From: Alteromonas pelagimontana | GTDB lineage: Bacteria; Pseudomonadota; Gammaproteobacteria; Enterobacterales; Alteromonadaceae | Assembly: GCF_002499975.2 (NCBI RefSeq) | Contig: NZ_CP052766.1 | Span: 1,674,001-1,738,000 of the forward strand | DNA length: 64,000 nt | Direction of reading: 5' to 3' | Part shown: one piece after another, positions 17,661 through 27,350 of the stretch | How positions within the stretch are numbered: position 1 is the stretch's first letter | Layout of the letters: every line of letters starts with the position of its first letter | Program-made: the position numbers and the translations under genes | Notes under the pieces: model-generated | Database searches by the model: none | What the model was told of the DNA's origin: nothing | What the model saw: the letters and a program-made list of their open reading frames with translations, nothing else

Positions 17661-19595
17661 TTAATAAAACTGATAGGTAACACCGGCGTAAATTCGGCGG
17701 CTGGAAAGGCTTCTTGCGTCAAATAATCCCGCATTACTAAACGCAGTATTTTGATGATTATCCAGTAGATTTTCTGCCCCAAGCCGCCACTGCCAGTGCG
17801 GGGTTAATGTCTGCTGGAACACGGTATTCAAGGTAAAGGAAGTATCTTCATACACGCCGGTATAACTTTCGCTGGGCGCCACATCTCCCTCATAAACGCC
17901 ATATAGCTGCCAGTCGGCGCTCATCCGTGGAAGCTTCCATGTTGCAGAGGCTTTCAACTGGTGGCGGGGGCGTTCGGGCAAACGGTTGTCATTGCCGTCA
18001 AGCGCGTGTAAGAAGCTGTAGTTAAGCTGCAAAGATAAGGTGTCGGAAGTCATGTCTACAGAGGCATCGAAGCCAGAGAGAATCGCCTGCTCCAGATTCT
18101 GATACTGCATAATATCCAAACCACTTTCGGCTGATGCCTCTGCATCAGTAAGGGTAGTAATGAAGTCGTCAGCATCTGAATAATGGACATTGATATCGGC
18201 GTTAACTTGCCAGCTATCTTTATTTGTCCACCAGCTTACGGCGAGGCCCATATTGCCGCTAATCGCAGTCTCTGGCACCAACTCGGCATTACCCAATACC
18301 ATATAACCTAAGTTGCTGTGGTCAAAAACGTAGTAGCGTTCTTTTAAGTTGGGAACGCGATAACTTTCACCCACCCCAGCGCGCCATGTCCAGCGGGCAT
18401 TGGCCAACCGAAACGGTACACTTACGCTGGCGCGGATAGCGTGGTGCCAGCCAAAGTCTGAATCCCGTTGCACTCGAACGCCCGCCAGATACTGATTATC
18501 ATGCAGTTCCCAGTTTCCCTGACCATATGCTTCGACGCTGTTGCGAGAGGCATCATCGACTTCTGGAATAGTGCTATCTATACGGATCTGGTCCAGCTTA
18601 TCCTGATGAACAACCCAACCACCAACCCACTCCACCTTATCCCGCATCCAGACTTTTTGACCTTCCAGCTCGGCCAGTTGAATCGACGTATTTCTTAATC
18701 CATTCGTGTTTCCGCTGGTTTCATCGTGAGTGATGTAGCGCGCATTAATAGACCCGTTTTTTGGTTGTTCGATACGAAAATCATGCTGCCACTGATTAAC
18801 ATCGGAAAAATAGGAAATGATGTCTGCCTGGCCGGGTATGACAGACACAGGTTTGTATTTTTCCTCGCTAAACCAGCGGGATTTCCAACTGACTACAAGC
18901 CCATCTTCGCTGTATCGTAAGCCGCCATTGGCGAATAACTTATCGACTTCTGCGCCATTTTGATTGATGGTATCTGAGTTATAATCAAACCCCGGCTGGG
19001 CAATAGACTGGGCGTTAAACGTCGCCTGCCAGTGGTCCCAGTTTTGTGCACCTTCAAGGCGATAAAGATGCCCCCATTCATCCCCTTCCACTTCATTACC
19101 CGTATTTCGTGCTAGCTCCCAATCTGCTTTTAAATGTGACGCAGGTTGAGTGTCGGTAATGATATTGATAACGCCGCCCATGGCCGCGCTGCCGTAAAGT
19201 ACAGAAGCTGCGCCACGAACTATTTCAATCTGCTTAATATTGCTAACGCTTATCTGATCCAGATCGACTGCTGAACCGGTCGGCGCAAGTAGTGGCTGCC
19301 CGTTTAATAGAACCAGCACGTGGTCACCATTAAAACCGCTTAACTGAATGTTGTAACCGTCTTTGGCACTACGCTTAACCACCACCCCAGGCATTACTTC
19401 AAGCACTTGACGCAGAGTGCCCCGGCTTAATCGCGCAACGGCCTGACCGTCAATAACATCGACTTTAACAGGAGAGCTGGCGAGTAATTTTGGCGTACGT
19501 GTACCTGTCACCACCACTTTTTCAATGCCATCTTCGCTTTTGACAGCGGTTGATATGACAGTAGCGGCGACAGCGAAACTTAAAACACACTTCAC
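17661..19595 (-). CDS. TonB-dependent heme receptor
   Basis: 644 residues: signal peptide (to about residue 20), TonB-box-like VVVTGTR (about 27-33), plug domain with QIEIVRGAASVLYGSAAMGGVINIIT, then a 22-strand barrel ending in an aromatic residue (GVTYQFY). It starts at GTG 19595 without a clear ribosome site. A Fur box (19610-19628) lies just upstream, and the genes downstream encode heme-binding lipoprotein, HmuT, HmuU, HmuV and HutZ, so heme or hemoprotein is the expected ligand. First gene of the iron-regulated operon. Confidence 0.92.
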   Translation of the reverse strand: MKCVLSFAVAATVISTAVKSEDGIEKVVVTGTRTPKLLASSPVKVDVIDGQAVARLSRGTLRQVLEVMPGVVVKRSAKDGYNIQLSGFNGDHVLVLLNGQPLLAPTGSAVDLDQISVSNIKQIEIVRGAASVLYGSAAMGGVINIITDTQPASHLKADWELARNTGNEVEGDEWGHLYRLEGAQNWDHWQATFNAQSIAQPGFDYNSDTINQNGAEVDKLFANGGLRYSEDGLVVSWKSRWFSEEKYKPVSVIPGQADIISYFSDVNQWQHDFRIEQPKNGSINARYITHDETSGNTNGLRNTSIQLAELEGQKVWMRDKVEWVGGWVVHQDKLDQIRIDSTIPEVDDASRNSVEAYGQGNWELHDNQYLAGVRVQRDSDFGWHHAIRASVSVPFRLANARWTWRAGVGESYRVPNLKERYYVFDHSNLGYMVLGNAELVPETAISGNMGLAVSWWTNKDSWQVNADINVHYSDADDFITTLTDAEASAESGLDIMQYQNLEQAILSGFDASVDMTSDTLSLQLNYSFLHALDGNDNRLPERPRHQLKASATWKLPRMSADWQLYGVYEGDVAPSESYTGVYEDTSFTLNTVFQQTLTPHWQWRLGAENLLDNHQNTAFSNAGLFDARSLSSRRIYAGVTYQFY

Positions 19596-19609
19596 AATGT
19601 TTGAACAGT

Positions 19610-19628
19610 AATGATAATGATTATCATT
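19610..19628. promoter_or_regulatory. Fur box before the heme operon
   Basis: AATGATAATGATTATCATT is a near-perfect match to the 19-bp Fur consensus GATAATGATAATCATTATC shifted by three bases, with a palindromic 9-1-9 structure. It is 15 bp upstream of the receptor start and should repress the operon in iron-replete cells. Confidence 0.92.
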
Positions 19629-19732
19629 TGATATTGAGATATATAGCTTTTCTTCGCAACAAGTTTCAGAAGATTTACGCGGTAAGGATAAGGTGGTGAG
19701 GTATCAGGATGGGTTGAATTTGTACAAGAACG

Positions 19733-19758
19733 GCAGGCTCCGAAGTTTCGAAGCCTGC
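19733..19758 (-). terminator. Hairpin just after halogenase 1
   Basis: GCAGGCT ... AGCCTGC arms (with adjacent CGAA/TTCG) form a strong stem just downstream of the halogenase stop at 19766. The U-tract is weak (CCGTTCTTG), so this is only a candidate intrinsic terminator. Confidence 0.4.
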
Positions 19759-19765
19759 ACAGCAT

Positions 19766-21244
19766 TTACTGGCAGTATTGTTTTAAATACTGTTCATGGG
19801 TAGGTAAACGCTCAACGGTGCGGGTAATGTTATTTCTGATTTGGCTTAACAGATGCGTTAATTCTTCCCGGCTCATGTTATCAACAATAGGATGATAGCT
19901 GGCTGGCATGAGCCCTTGCCCTATCATTACCTGTTGCCAGGAATCATCAAACAGTTCATTGGCTTCTCTAAATATGCGTCCTGTTTCCTTAAACAACTTA
20001 ATTCTGTGCGCCAGCGATGTCGGCACCTCCATTTGCCGACAATGCCGCCAGAACGGAGAATCTTTCCGTTCTGTAACATGGTAATGCAAAATAATGAAAT
20101 CGCGAATGTGCTCGACATCAAAATCCGTTTGTCGGTTATATTCCTCGACATCAGTTTGTTGAATTTCTGTATGAGGGAACATTCGCAACAGACGCACAAT
20201 TCCCTGCTGAATTAGGTGAATACTGGTGGATTCCAGCGGCTCAAGAAACCCGCTTGCCAACCCCAGCGCCACGCAGTTTTTATTCCACTGCTTTAGGCGG
20301 CGGCCGGTGCGAAAAGGAATCACCCGAGGCTCATTAAGCGGTGTTCCTTCAATATTGTTCAGCAACGTACTCATGGCTTCGTCATCAGACCAATAACGGC
20401 TACAGTAAACCAGGCCATTACCCACACGATGCTGCAACGGAATTCGCCATTGCCAGCCAGCTTCATGAGCAATGCTGCGGGTGTAGGGAATAGGGCTAGC
20501 TTGCGCTTCCGTTTGTACTGCAATTGCTTTATCACAAGGCAACCAGTGCGACCAGTCTTCGTAGCCGGTGTGCAGGGTCTGTTCAATCAGTAAACCGCGA
20601 AAGCCGGTGCAGTCAATAAATAGATCGCCCTCAATTTTTTGACCATCATCAAGAAGGACACTTTCTATATAGCCGTTGTCTTCTCGCGTGAATACCTGCT
20701 GAATTTTAGCATCAATACGCCGCAAACCTTCCTTCTCGGCCAGATTACGCAAAAACTTGGCGTATAAAGAGGCGTCCAGATGATAAGCATAGTTCAACCC
20801 GTTATTGGGTAAATGGGCAAATTTACCGGCTTCTGCGGCGACCCGCTCCAGGCAGTAATCACCAAAGTCTGTGCTCAAGCCTTGTTGCAACCCTTTCAAC
20901 CAGAAATGCTGAAAGCCTGCAGCCCAACAATCTTTTCCGGTTACACCAAAAGCGTGTAGATAATTCTGGTTTACCTCTTTCCAGTTTTCAAAGTTTATTC
21001 CCAGCTTGAAGGTAGCCTGGGTGGCAGCCATAAACTCTTGCTCGCTGACTTTCAAAAGTTTATGAAAGAAAACCAGCGTAGGAATAGTGGCTTCGCCCAC
21101 CCCAACAGTGCCAATGTCACTGCTTTCAATTAACGTGACATCCACCTGTTTGCCTAACGTTCGGGTCATAGCCGCAGCGGCCATCCAGCCAGCCGTGCCG
21201 CCGCCTGCTATAACTACCCGCTGCTTTCTTGCTTGTTCTATCAT
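19766..21244 (-). CDS. Flavin-dependent tryptophan-halogenase homologue 1
   Basis: 492 residues, usual length. FAD-binding GGGTAGW at residues 14-20; the catalytic Lys equivalent (PrnA Lys79) is Lys80 in TFKLGINFENW; the WxWxIP motif (WQWRIPL) and the FLEPLESTSIH loop with the conserved active-site Glu are all present. Family members use FADH2, oxygen and halide to make HOCl or HOBr and halogenate indole-like substrates. A related enzyme with a TonB-receptor neighbour, BrvH of Brevundimonas, brominates free indole. No partner flavin reductase is seen here. It is divergent from a large TonB receptor with a LacI operator in the shared region. True substrate unknown. Confidence 0.88.
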   Translation of the reverse strand: MIEQARKQRVVIAGGGTAGWMAAAAMTRTLGKQVDVTLIESSDIGTVGVGEATIPTLVFFHKLLKVSEQEFMAATQATFKLGINFENWKEVNQNYLHAFGVTGKDCWAAGFQHFWLKGLQQGLSTDFGDYCLERVAAEAGKFAHLPNNGLNYAYHLDASLYAKFLRNLAEKEGLRRIDAKIQQVFTREDNGYIESVLLDDGQKIEGDLFIDCTGFRGLLIEQTLHTGYEDWSHWLPCDKAIAVQTEAQASPIPYTRSIAHEAGWQWRIPLQHRVGNGLVYCSRYWSDDEAMSTLLNNIEGTPLNEPRVIPFRTGRRLKQWNKNCVALGLASGFLEPLESTSIHLIQQGIVRLLRMFPHTEIQQTDVEEYNRQTDFDVEHIRDFIILHYHVTERKDSPFWRHCRQMEVPTSLAHRIKLFKETGRIFREANELFDDSWQQVMIGQGLMPASYHPIVDNMSREELTHLLSQIRNNITRTVERLPTHEQYLKQYCQ

Positions 21245-21673
21245 TATTGTCTTCCTGCTGGTAAAGCCCAGCGGTTACTGCCTGAGATTGTTCGATAACC
21301 AGGCTTTACACTTAAGCGCGGCTGGCTCATCAATGTCGCATCTCTTAACTTCAATTCTAATATACGGCTTTTTTCAAAGCATATGTACGCGAGAACGTAG
21401 CGTCACCTTAATAGCCGGACTTTCTCATGTGGCGTTTCAATCGATATTCGAATTATTGATTGGGTTGATGCAGCAGAAAGCCCATTACCGCTGCCTTAAC
21501 AAATGCTTGCAAATGAAGGTAGCTCAGCCAATCGCTAACGGTCAACCGGTTTATTCACTTACCAGCGCCGTTAGCCTCGCGACAACAAAAACGCGAATTC
21601 ATAAAGGTGATACAAAATTTAGGCAGCTTGTTAACTATTTGTTGACCTTTTGAGACTTTTGTTTTACTTTCCC

Positions 21674-21687
21674 TGAAAGCGCTTACA
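21674..21687. promoter_or_regulatory. LacI-family operator between halogenase 1 and the TonB receptor
   Basis: TGAAAGCGCTTACA, same motif as at 11722, 30764 and 50846, sits 104 bp before the receptor start in a 546-bp divergent region; it could serve both directions. Nothing else in 21245-21790 is recognised with confidence. Confidence 0.75.
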
Positions 21688-21790
21688 TTTACCGTTTATT
21701 GATAATCCAGTCATTGAAAGTTTGTAAGAGCTGGGGAAATTACGGCAAAAAATATTGCTGTAGAGTCAACAAACACAAAGGGACACACAC

Positions 21791-24700
21791 ATGAAAACTA
21801 GCACCTTTAATAAAAGTAGATTAGCGACGAGCCTGTCGTTAATTCTCGGTTCCATGGTTATGACGCCGTTGTCAGCACAGGAGCTTTCAAACGATAACGA
21901 TGCTGTGGAAGTCATCAATGTTACAGGCATCCGTGGCAGTATGATTAAATCCATGGACGTCAAACGTTCATCAAGCGGTATTGTTGATGCGATTAATGCT
22001 GAAGATATCGGTAAGTTTCCAGATACTAACCTAGCTGAATCTTTGCAGCGCATTACCGGTGTATCAATTAACCGTGCTAATGGCGAAGGTAGTGAGGTAA
22101 GTGTTCGCGGTTTTAGTGGGGCACGTAACTTAGTAACGTTAAATGGCAGACAGTTGCCAACCACTACCGGCTCTCGTTCCTTTGATTTTTCTAACATTGC
22201 TGCTGAAAGTGTTAGTGGTGTAGAAGTGTATAAAACTTCCAACGCCAAAGTGCCCACCGGTGGTATTGGTGCTACCATTAACATTCTGACCGCGCGCCCC
22301 TTAAATAACCCTGGGCAACACGCAGCTGTCAGTGCACAGGTACTCAATGACACCTCGGCTACTGACGGTGGTACAACTCCAGAGCTGTCTGGTATTTATT
22401 CCAATACTTCTGATGACGGAAAATTTGGTGTGTCCATTTCTGCCAGTTATTCAGAGCGTGAAAGCGGTAATCAACAAGCTAACGTTGGCACCGGCTGGCG
22501 CAGTTTTGAAGGCACAGTTGACCAGGATTGGAGCGGTGCGCCTGGCGCTAATCCAGGCTGGGGTGGCGTACCTAAAGACGAGTTCCAAACCAATCGCCCT
22601 GGCGAAGGTGACATCTATTCTGTTCCGCAAACCACTATTTATAAGTTTGAAGAACAACAGCGCAAACGCAGTAATGCGCAGTTAGTCTTGCAATATCGCC
22701 CAATGGATAACCTAACTGCAACGTTAGATTACACCTATGTTAAAAAAGATACTGACACTCAGTTTAATGATGTTTCTGCCTGGTATAACTTTACCCCTTC
22801 TAGAAACGTATGGACAGATGGCCCTATCTCCACTCCTCTACTTTATTCAGAAGACTATGGTACAGATCTAAAAGACGTTGCAATGGGTGCGGGTGATTTT
22901 GGTGTTCGTGATGAAACAAAATCTTTAGGTCTAAATTTAAACTGGGAAGTGAATAACAGTTTAACCCTAGAGTTGGATTACCATGATTCATCAGCTGAAA
23001 ATACACCAAACAATGAATTTGGCTCAAATAATAACCTAGCTATGGCCGGTTTTGTGCGCCAGGCCACAGCAACTGACTTTACTGGTGACTTACCTATACT
23101 TGCGGTTCGTGGTGGTAACGACATTCAATCTTCAGACATGTTAGTAACCGGTAGTACGTTTATCAACAACCGCAACCGTGCCGACGTCAAACAAGCTCAG
23201 TTCCGCGGTGAGTATATTTTTGAAGAAGCGGGTAGTATTGATTTTGGTATCGCGTTAACTACCACCGAAAACCATGGTCAAACAAAAAATATTGACCGCG
23301 GTAACTGGAGTGGTGAAGGCGAGGCTGGAATGTTTGACGAAAAATATTTCCCTCGTGAAAGCATTTATGATCAATTCGATGATGTCAGCGGTGGCAACTT
23401 TGAAGACTTCCAGGGTATTTATGGCATGGAAGATTTCGAAATTATGGACACCTACTTTGATTTCGATTTTCATGGTGTCCGTGAACAAGCTGCTCAACTA
23501 CTAAGCCTACAAGCTATCGGCGATTGCGGTAACTCCTTCTGCCCATCTACTGATTATGCCTCACAAACTGATCGCTACAATAAAGAAGAAATGAAGTCAG
23601 TGTATCTTCAGTACAATTATGAAGGTGATTTTGCGGATATGTATTATGACGTGCATATAGGTGTACGTTATGAAGATACGGATGTAAGCTCTACCTCAGC
23701 AGTACCCGTTTACCAAATGGTAGCGCAATGGCAGGGCGATTCCGAAGTTTATTTACGCGATCCTTCTGCACCTGAGACCACTTTTGAAAGTGAAAGCGGT
23801 AGCTACGATCACTTTTTACCCAGCTTTAACTTTAATATAGAAGTGGTCGAGGATGTAATACTGCGTGCCGCCTATAGCAAGACCATTGGGCGTCCCAGCT
23901 ATGGCGACATGATTGCTGGTACTGTACTCACCAAAGCAGGTCGTATAGATGGCTTTAATGGCTCTACCGGTACCGTAGGTCTGTTACCTTTGGAGTCAGA
24001 TAACTATGACCTATCGGCAGAATGGTATTATGACGAAGGTAGCTACGTATCACTGGGTTATTTTAAGAAGGATGTCACTAACGATATCGAGTATATCGAC
24101 GTGCCCACTAAGTTCGGTGTTTATACTCCGGCCAATGGTCCGTATTTTGAAGAAGCATTGGCTGAAGTAGGCCCCGAGGGTGCTAAGCAACGTCAGTATA
24201 TCTATGATACATACCACGAAAGCGACCCAGAGCACGTCTACATGGAGGCCGGCAATATCATAGTACTGGCTAACCCCGAGACGGATGAAGAAATTGAATT
24301 CAAAATCCAGACACCTTCTAACTCAAGTGAAGAGAAAGGTTTTGATGGACTTGAATTTGCGGTTCAACACCTGTTTTGGGATACCGGGTTTGGCGGCATA
24401 GTTAACTATACCAAAGTTGATACCGACAACACCTATAACAACTTCGTTATTGGTGTACCTCAAACTGCCGAGTTTGGTATCAGTGATACTGCCAACGTAG
24501 TGGGCTTTTATGAAAACTATGGCTGGTCGGTCCGTGTTGCTTATAACTGGCGTGACAAGTTCCTGGTTTCAGGTTTCCAAGGCGATGTGGGCCCGTCTCC
24601 GCGCTATACCGAAGCTTATAGTCAGGTAGATTTAACCGTGAGTTATGACGTACCGCAAGTAGAAGGTTTAACTTTATTCTTAAACGGTATCAACATTACC

Positions 24701-24799
24701 AACGAATATTTGCGTCAAAGCGGTCGCAGCGAAGCGCAGGTGTTAAACGTAACGCAACAGGGCGCCCGTTATAACTTAGGTGTACGCTATACATTCTAA
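21791..24799 (+). CDS. Large TonB-dependent receptor (predicted oligosaccharide uptake)
   Basis: 1002 residues with signal peptide (residues 1-33, LGSMVMTPLSAQE), TonB box region VEVINVTGIRGSMIKSMDVKRSS, plug domain containing DIGKFPDTNLAESLQRITGVSINR, VSGVEVYKTSNAKVPTGGIGATINI, and a barrel ending NLGVRYTF. These are the marks of the Xanthomonas/Caulobacter-type carbohydrate receptors (TIGR01782 group). It imports oligosaccharides across the outer membrane using TonB. It is followed by halogenase 2, SapC, a cupin-like protein and halogenase 3, all on the same strand, and preceded by a LacI-type operator, so a beta-glucan oligomer is the probable ligand. Confidence 0.93.
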   Translation: MKTSTFNKSRLATSLSLILGSMVMTPLSAQELSNDNDAVEVINVTGIRGSMIKSMDVKRSSSGIVDAINAEDIGKFPDTNLAESLQRITGVSINRANGEGSEVSVRGFSGARNLVTLNGRQLPTTTGSRSFDFSNIAAESVSGVEVYKTSNAKVPTGGIGATINILTARPLNNPGQHAAVSAQVLNDTSATDGGTTPELSGIYSNTSDDGKFGVSISASYSERESGNQQANVGTGWRSFEGTVDQDWSGAPGANPGWGGVPKDEFQTNRPGEGDIYSVPQTTIYKFEEQQRKRSNAQLVLQYRPMDNLTATLDYTYVKKDTDTQFNDVSAWYNFTPSRNVWTDGPISTPLLYSEDYGTDLKDVAMGAGDFGVRDETKSLGLNLNWEVNNSLTLELDYHDSSAENTPNNEFGSNNNLAMAGFVRQATATDFTGDLPILAVRGGNDIQSSDMLVTGSTFINNRNRADVKQAQFRGEYIFEEAGSIDFGIALTTTENHGQTKNIDRGNWSGEGEAGMFDEKYFPRESIYDQFDDVSGGNFEDFQGIYGMEDFEIMDTYFDFDFHGVREQAAQLLSLQAIGDCGNSFCPSTDYASQTDRYNKEEMKSVYLQYNYEGDFADMYYDVHIGVRYEDTDVSSTSAVPVYQMVAQWQGDSEVYLRDPSAPETTFESESGSYDHFLPSFNFNIEVVEDVILRAAYSKTIGRPSYGDMIAGTVLTKAGRIDGFNGSTGTVGLLPLESDNYDLSAEWYYDEGSYVSLGYFKKDVTNDIEYIDVPTKFGVYTPANGPYFEEALAEVGPEGAKQRQYIYDTYHESDPEHVYMEAGNIIVLANPETDEEIEFKIQTPSNSSEEKGFDGLEFAVQHLFWDTGFGGIVNYTKVDTDNTYNNFVIGVPQTAEFGISDTANVVGFYENYGWSVRVAYNWRDKFLVSGFQGDVGPSPRYTEAYSQVDLTVSYDVPQVEGLTLFLNGINITNEYLRQSGRSEAQVLNVTQQGARYNLGVRYTF

Positions 24800-24830
24800 T
24801 TTAACTTAGAATATTAATAGCAGCTTGATC

Positions 24831-24868
24831 AAGGCCGCTGAATCAAATTGGTTCATGTGGCCTTTTTT
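24831..24868 (+). terminator. Intrinsic terminator after the TonB receptor
   Basis: AAGGCC...GGCCTT arms about 26 bases apart with inner pairing (GAA/TTC) and a TTTTTT tail, 31 bp after the receptor stop. It may be partial, separating receptor and downstream genes. Confidence 0.65.
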
Positions 24869-25008
24869 CCTAAAGGCTTTTACTGTTAACTCACTCTTTG
24901 GTTAATTCTTAAATGCATAGGTGTTATAAAACCAGCAAAGTGTGACAACCATGAAAGGCAAAACATGCAAAAAGGCTTTAGGAAAAATTAAAACTCAGGT
25001 AACGCAGT

Positions 25009-26562
25009 ATGAGTGACAAAATTAACAACATTGTTATCGTCGGGGGCGGTTCCGCAGGATGGTTAACCGCAGGCGTACTTGCCGCTGAGTATAACACGCA
25101 AGGCGATGATGCCATTAATATCACCTTGGTGGAGTCAGATATTGTCGCGCCTGTGGGTGTGGGTGAAGGAACATGGCCCTCCATGCGTGCCACTTTAGAA
25201 AAAATGGGCATTAGCGAAACCGAGTTTCTTCTTGAGTGCGACGCCAGTTTTAAACAAGGCTCACAGTTTAACAACTGGCTAAATGGCAACGACCATTACT
25301 TTCATCCCTTTACCTTACCGATAGGTAATCAAGAATTAGATATTGCTCCATACTGGCAAGTCTATAAAGACAAAATCAGTTTTGCTAATGCCGTTTGTCC
25401 ACAAGGACACTTAAGCGAAAGGCATCTGGCGCCAAAACAAATTTCCACTGCTGAATATTCCTATGCCGCCAATTACGGTTATCATCTTGATGCTGCAAAG
25501 TTAGGCGCCTTTTTACAAAAGCATTGCACTCAGAAATTAGGCGTAAAGCAGGTTATTGACCATGTCACGCACATCACTAGCGCCGAAAACGGCGATATTG
25601 CGTCTATTGCTACTGCCAAACATGGCGAGCTTATCGGTGATTTATTTATTGATTGCACAGGCAGTCAGTCGCTGTTGTTAGGGCAGCATTTCAAGGTACC
25701 TTTTGTTGATTGTAAACATACTTTATTTAATGATTCAGCGCTGGCAGCCCATGTGCCTTATGCCAGCGAAAATAGCCCTATCAATTCTTTTACCCACTCA
25801 ACAGCCCAAACAGCAGGTTGGATATGGGATATTGGTTTGCCTTCGCGCCGCGGTGTTGGCCATACCTATTCTAGCGAACATATTTCTGACGATAGCGCAG
25901 AGCAACAGCTGCGCCAATATATTGCTCAGACAGCAAGCCAGCAAGTAAGCGAATCTGTGGCGGTGCGAAAAATAAGCTTTCAACCTGGCTATCGAAGCAA
26001 GTTCTGGCAAAATAACTGTGTTGCAATTGGCTTGTCTGCTGGGTTCATTGAACCTCTGGAAGCTTCAGCTTTAGCCTTAGTTGAATTATCTGCCAAAATG
26101 TTGAGTGAGCAATTGCCTGGAACTCAACAGGATATGGAAATTGTTGCAAAACGATTTAACCAGAAATTTTCCCAGCGTTGGCAAAATATTATCGATTTTC
26201 TTAAACTGCATTACGTACTGAGTAAAAGAACGGATTCAGCCTACTGGCAGGATAACCGCGACAATCAAACCATTCCCGAGTCGTTACAGCAACTGCTGAC
26301 TCTTTGGCAGTATCAGCCACCTAGCCACTACGATATTCCGCAAACGGAGGCGCTATTTCCCACTGCTAGTTTTCAATATATTTTGTATGGTATGGGCTTC
26401 GAAAGTGGGGACGTACTTGGTAGAAAAAGAAAAAATAAAGCAGCACAAGCAGAGCGGCTATTTGCTGAGAATATGCAGCATAGCAAACACTTATTAGCTG
26501 CTTTGCCGGGAAATCGTGAGTTGCTCAATAAAATAAAAAAATATGGCTTGCCCAAGATCTAA
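25009..26562 (+). CDS. Flavin-dependent halogenase homologue 2 (divergent)
   Basis: 517 residues. GGGSAGW at residues 12-18 and Lys82 in ASFKQGSQFNNW (PrnA Lys79 equivalent) are conserved, as is the FIEPLEASALAL loop Glu. The WxWxIP signature is altered: WIWDIGLP, with Gly in place of Pro and a different following sequence. It is about as distant from halogenases 1 and 3 as those are close to each other. The altered motif suggests a different substrate or a changed reaction, although an oxidase or monooxygenase role is also possible. It lies downstream of the TonB receptor, separated by a terminator-like hairpin, and is followed 44 bp later by a SapC gene. Confidence 0.8.
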   Translation: MSDKINNIVIVGGGSAGWLTAGVLAAEYNTQGDDAINITLVESDIVAPVGVGEGTWPSMRATLEKMGISETEFLLECDASFKQGSQFNNWLNGNDHYFHPFTLPIGNQELDIAPYWQVYKDKISFANAVCPQGHLSERHLAPKQISTAEYSYAANYGYHLDAAKLGAFLQKHCTQKLGVKQVIDHVTHITSAENGDIASIATAKHGELIGDLFIDCTGSQSLLLGQHFKVPFVDCKHTLFNDSALAAHVPYASENSPINSFTHSTAQTAGWIWDIGLPSRRGVGHTYSSEHISDDSAEQQLRQYIAQTASQQVSESVAVRKISFQPGYRSKFWQNNCVAIGLSAGFIEPLEASALALVELSAKMLSEQLPGTQQDMEIVAKRFNQKFSQRWQNIIDFLKLHYVLSKRTDSAYWQDNRDNQTIPESLQQLLTLWQYQPPSHYDIPQTEALFPTASFQYILYGMGFESGDVLGRKRKNKAAQAERLFAENMQHSKHLLAALPGNRELLNKIKKYGLPKI

Positions 26563-26606
26563 TGAAAGTAGACAAGCTATAGTCAGAATTATAAGCAGGA
26601 ATATTT

Positions 26607-27335
26607 ATGGCAAAAAATGTATTAGTAAACAATGTTGATCACCAGGACATAAAGGTCATTATCGAGCGTTCAGAAACTTATGGTGATAACGTCTGGTATA
26701 CCCTTACTTTTCCTTCAGAATTTAGAAGCTTACAATCCTATTATCCGGTGTTTTTTCACAAAGATGCCAATACAGGGAAATTTTACGCTGTGGCTTTATT
26801 TGGCTTTGAAAACAATGAAAATTTGTTTTTAAAGGATAACCAATGGGACGCAGGTTATATTCCGTTAACCATAGCCAGACAACCTTTTTCCATTGGCATT
26901 CATAAAGTGCAGGAAAATGGTGAAGAAAAAAGCCAACGTATGTTACATATTGATTTGGAAAATCCTCGTGTTAATACTGAAAAAGGCGAAGCGCTGTTCC
27001 TGCCTCACGGCGGAAATAGCCCGTACCTGGATACAGTTGCCGATATGCTGGAAGTCATTCACCATGGCATGATAGATAGTGAAAAGTTTATTAACACCTT
27101 AATTGAACTGGAGCTACTCGAATCTTTTACGTTAGATATTACGTTAAATGACGGCTCTCAATATCAAATGCTAGGTTTTTACACTATCAATGAAGATAGG
27201 CTCAGCGAGTTAAGTGCAGATGAACTTGCCCAGCTTCACCGCCAAGAGTACTTACAACCCATTTATATGGCCATTGCTTCTCAAGCAAATATCCGACATT
27301 TAATGAATCGTAAAAACGCGTTATTAGGTTTATAG
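26607..27335 (+). CDS. SapC family protein
   Basis: 242 residues, no signal peptide. The sequence (YPVFFHKDANTGKFYAVALFGFENNENLFLKDNQWDAGYIPLTIARQPFSIG) matches the SapC family (PF07277), named after an S-layer-associated Campylobacter protein but found widely beside TonB receptors and tryptophan halogenases in Proteobacteria. Function unknown. A Glu/Leu-rich C-terminal region (LIELELLESFTLDITLNDGSQYQMLGFYTI) is conserved in the family. The gene sits in order receptor, halogenase 2, SapC, cupin, halogenase 3, DUF6445; this set recurs together in marine bacteria. Confidence 0.85.
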   Translation: MAKNVLVNNVDHQDIKVIIERSETYGDNVWYTLTFPSEFRSLQSYYPVFFHKDANTGKFYAVALFGFENNENLFLKDNQWDAGYIPLTIARQPFSIGIHKVQENGEEKSQRMLHIDLENPRVNTEKGEALFLPHGGNSPYLDTVADMLEVIHHGMIDSEKFINTLIELELLESFTLDITLNDGSQYQMLGFYTINEDRLSELSADELAQLHRQEYLQPIYMAIASQANIRHLMNRKNALLGL

Positions 27336-27350
27336 ATTGACGTTACTATC

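Noticed and set aside
21087..21653. 188-codon frame on the plus strand across the halogenase 1 start and the divergent promoter region
   Set aside because: Overlaps the halogenase start on the opposite strand and the intergenic region, has no ribosome site or recognisable domain, and the composition is not like a real protein.
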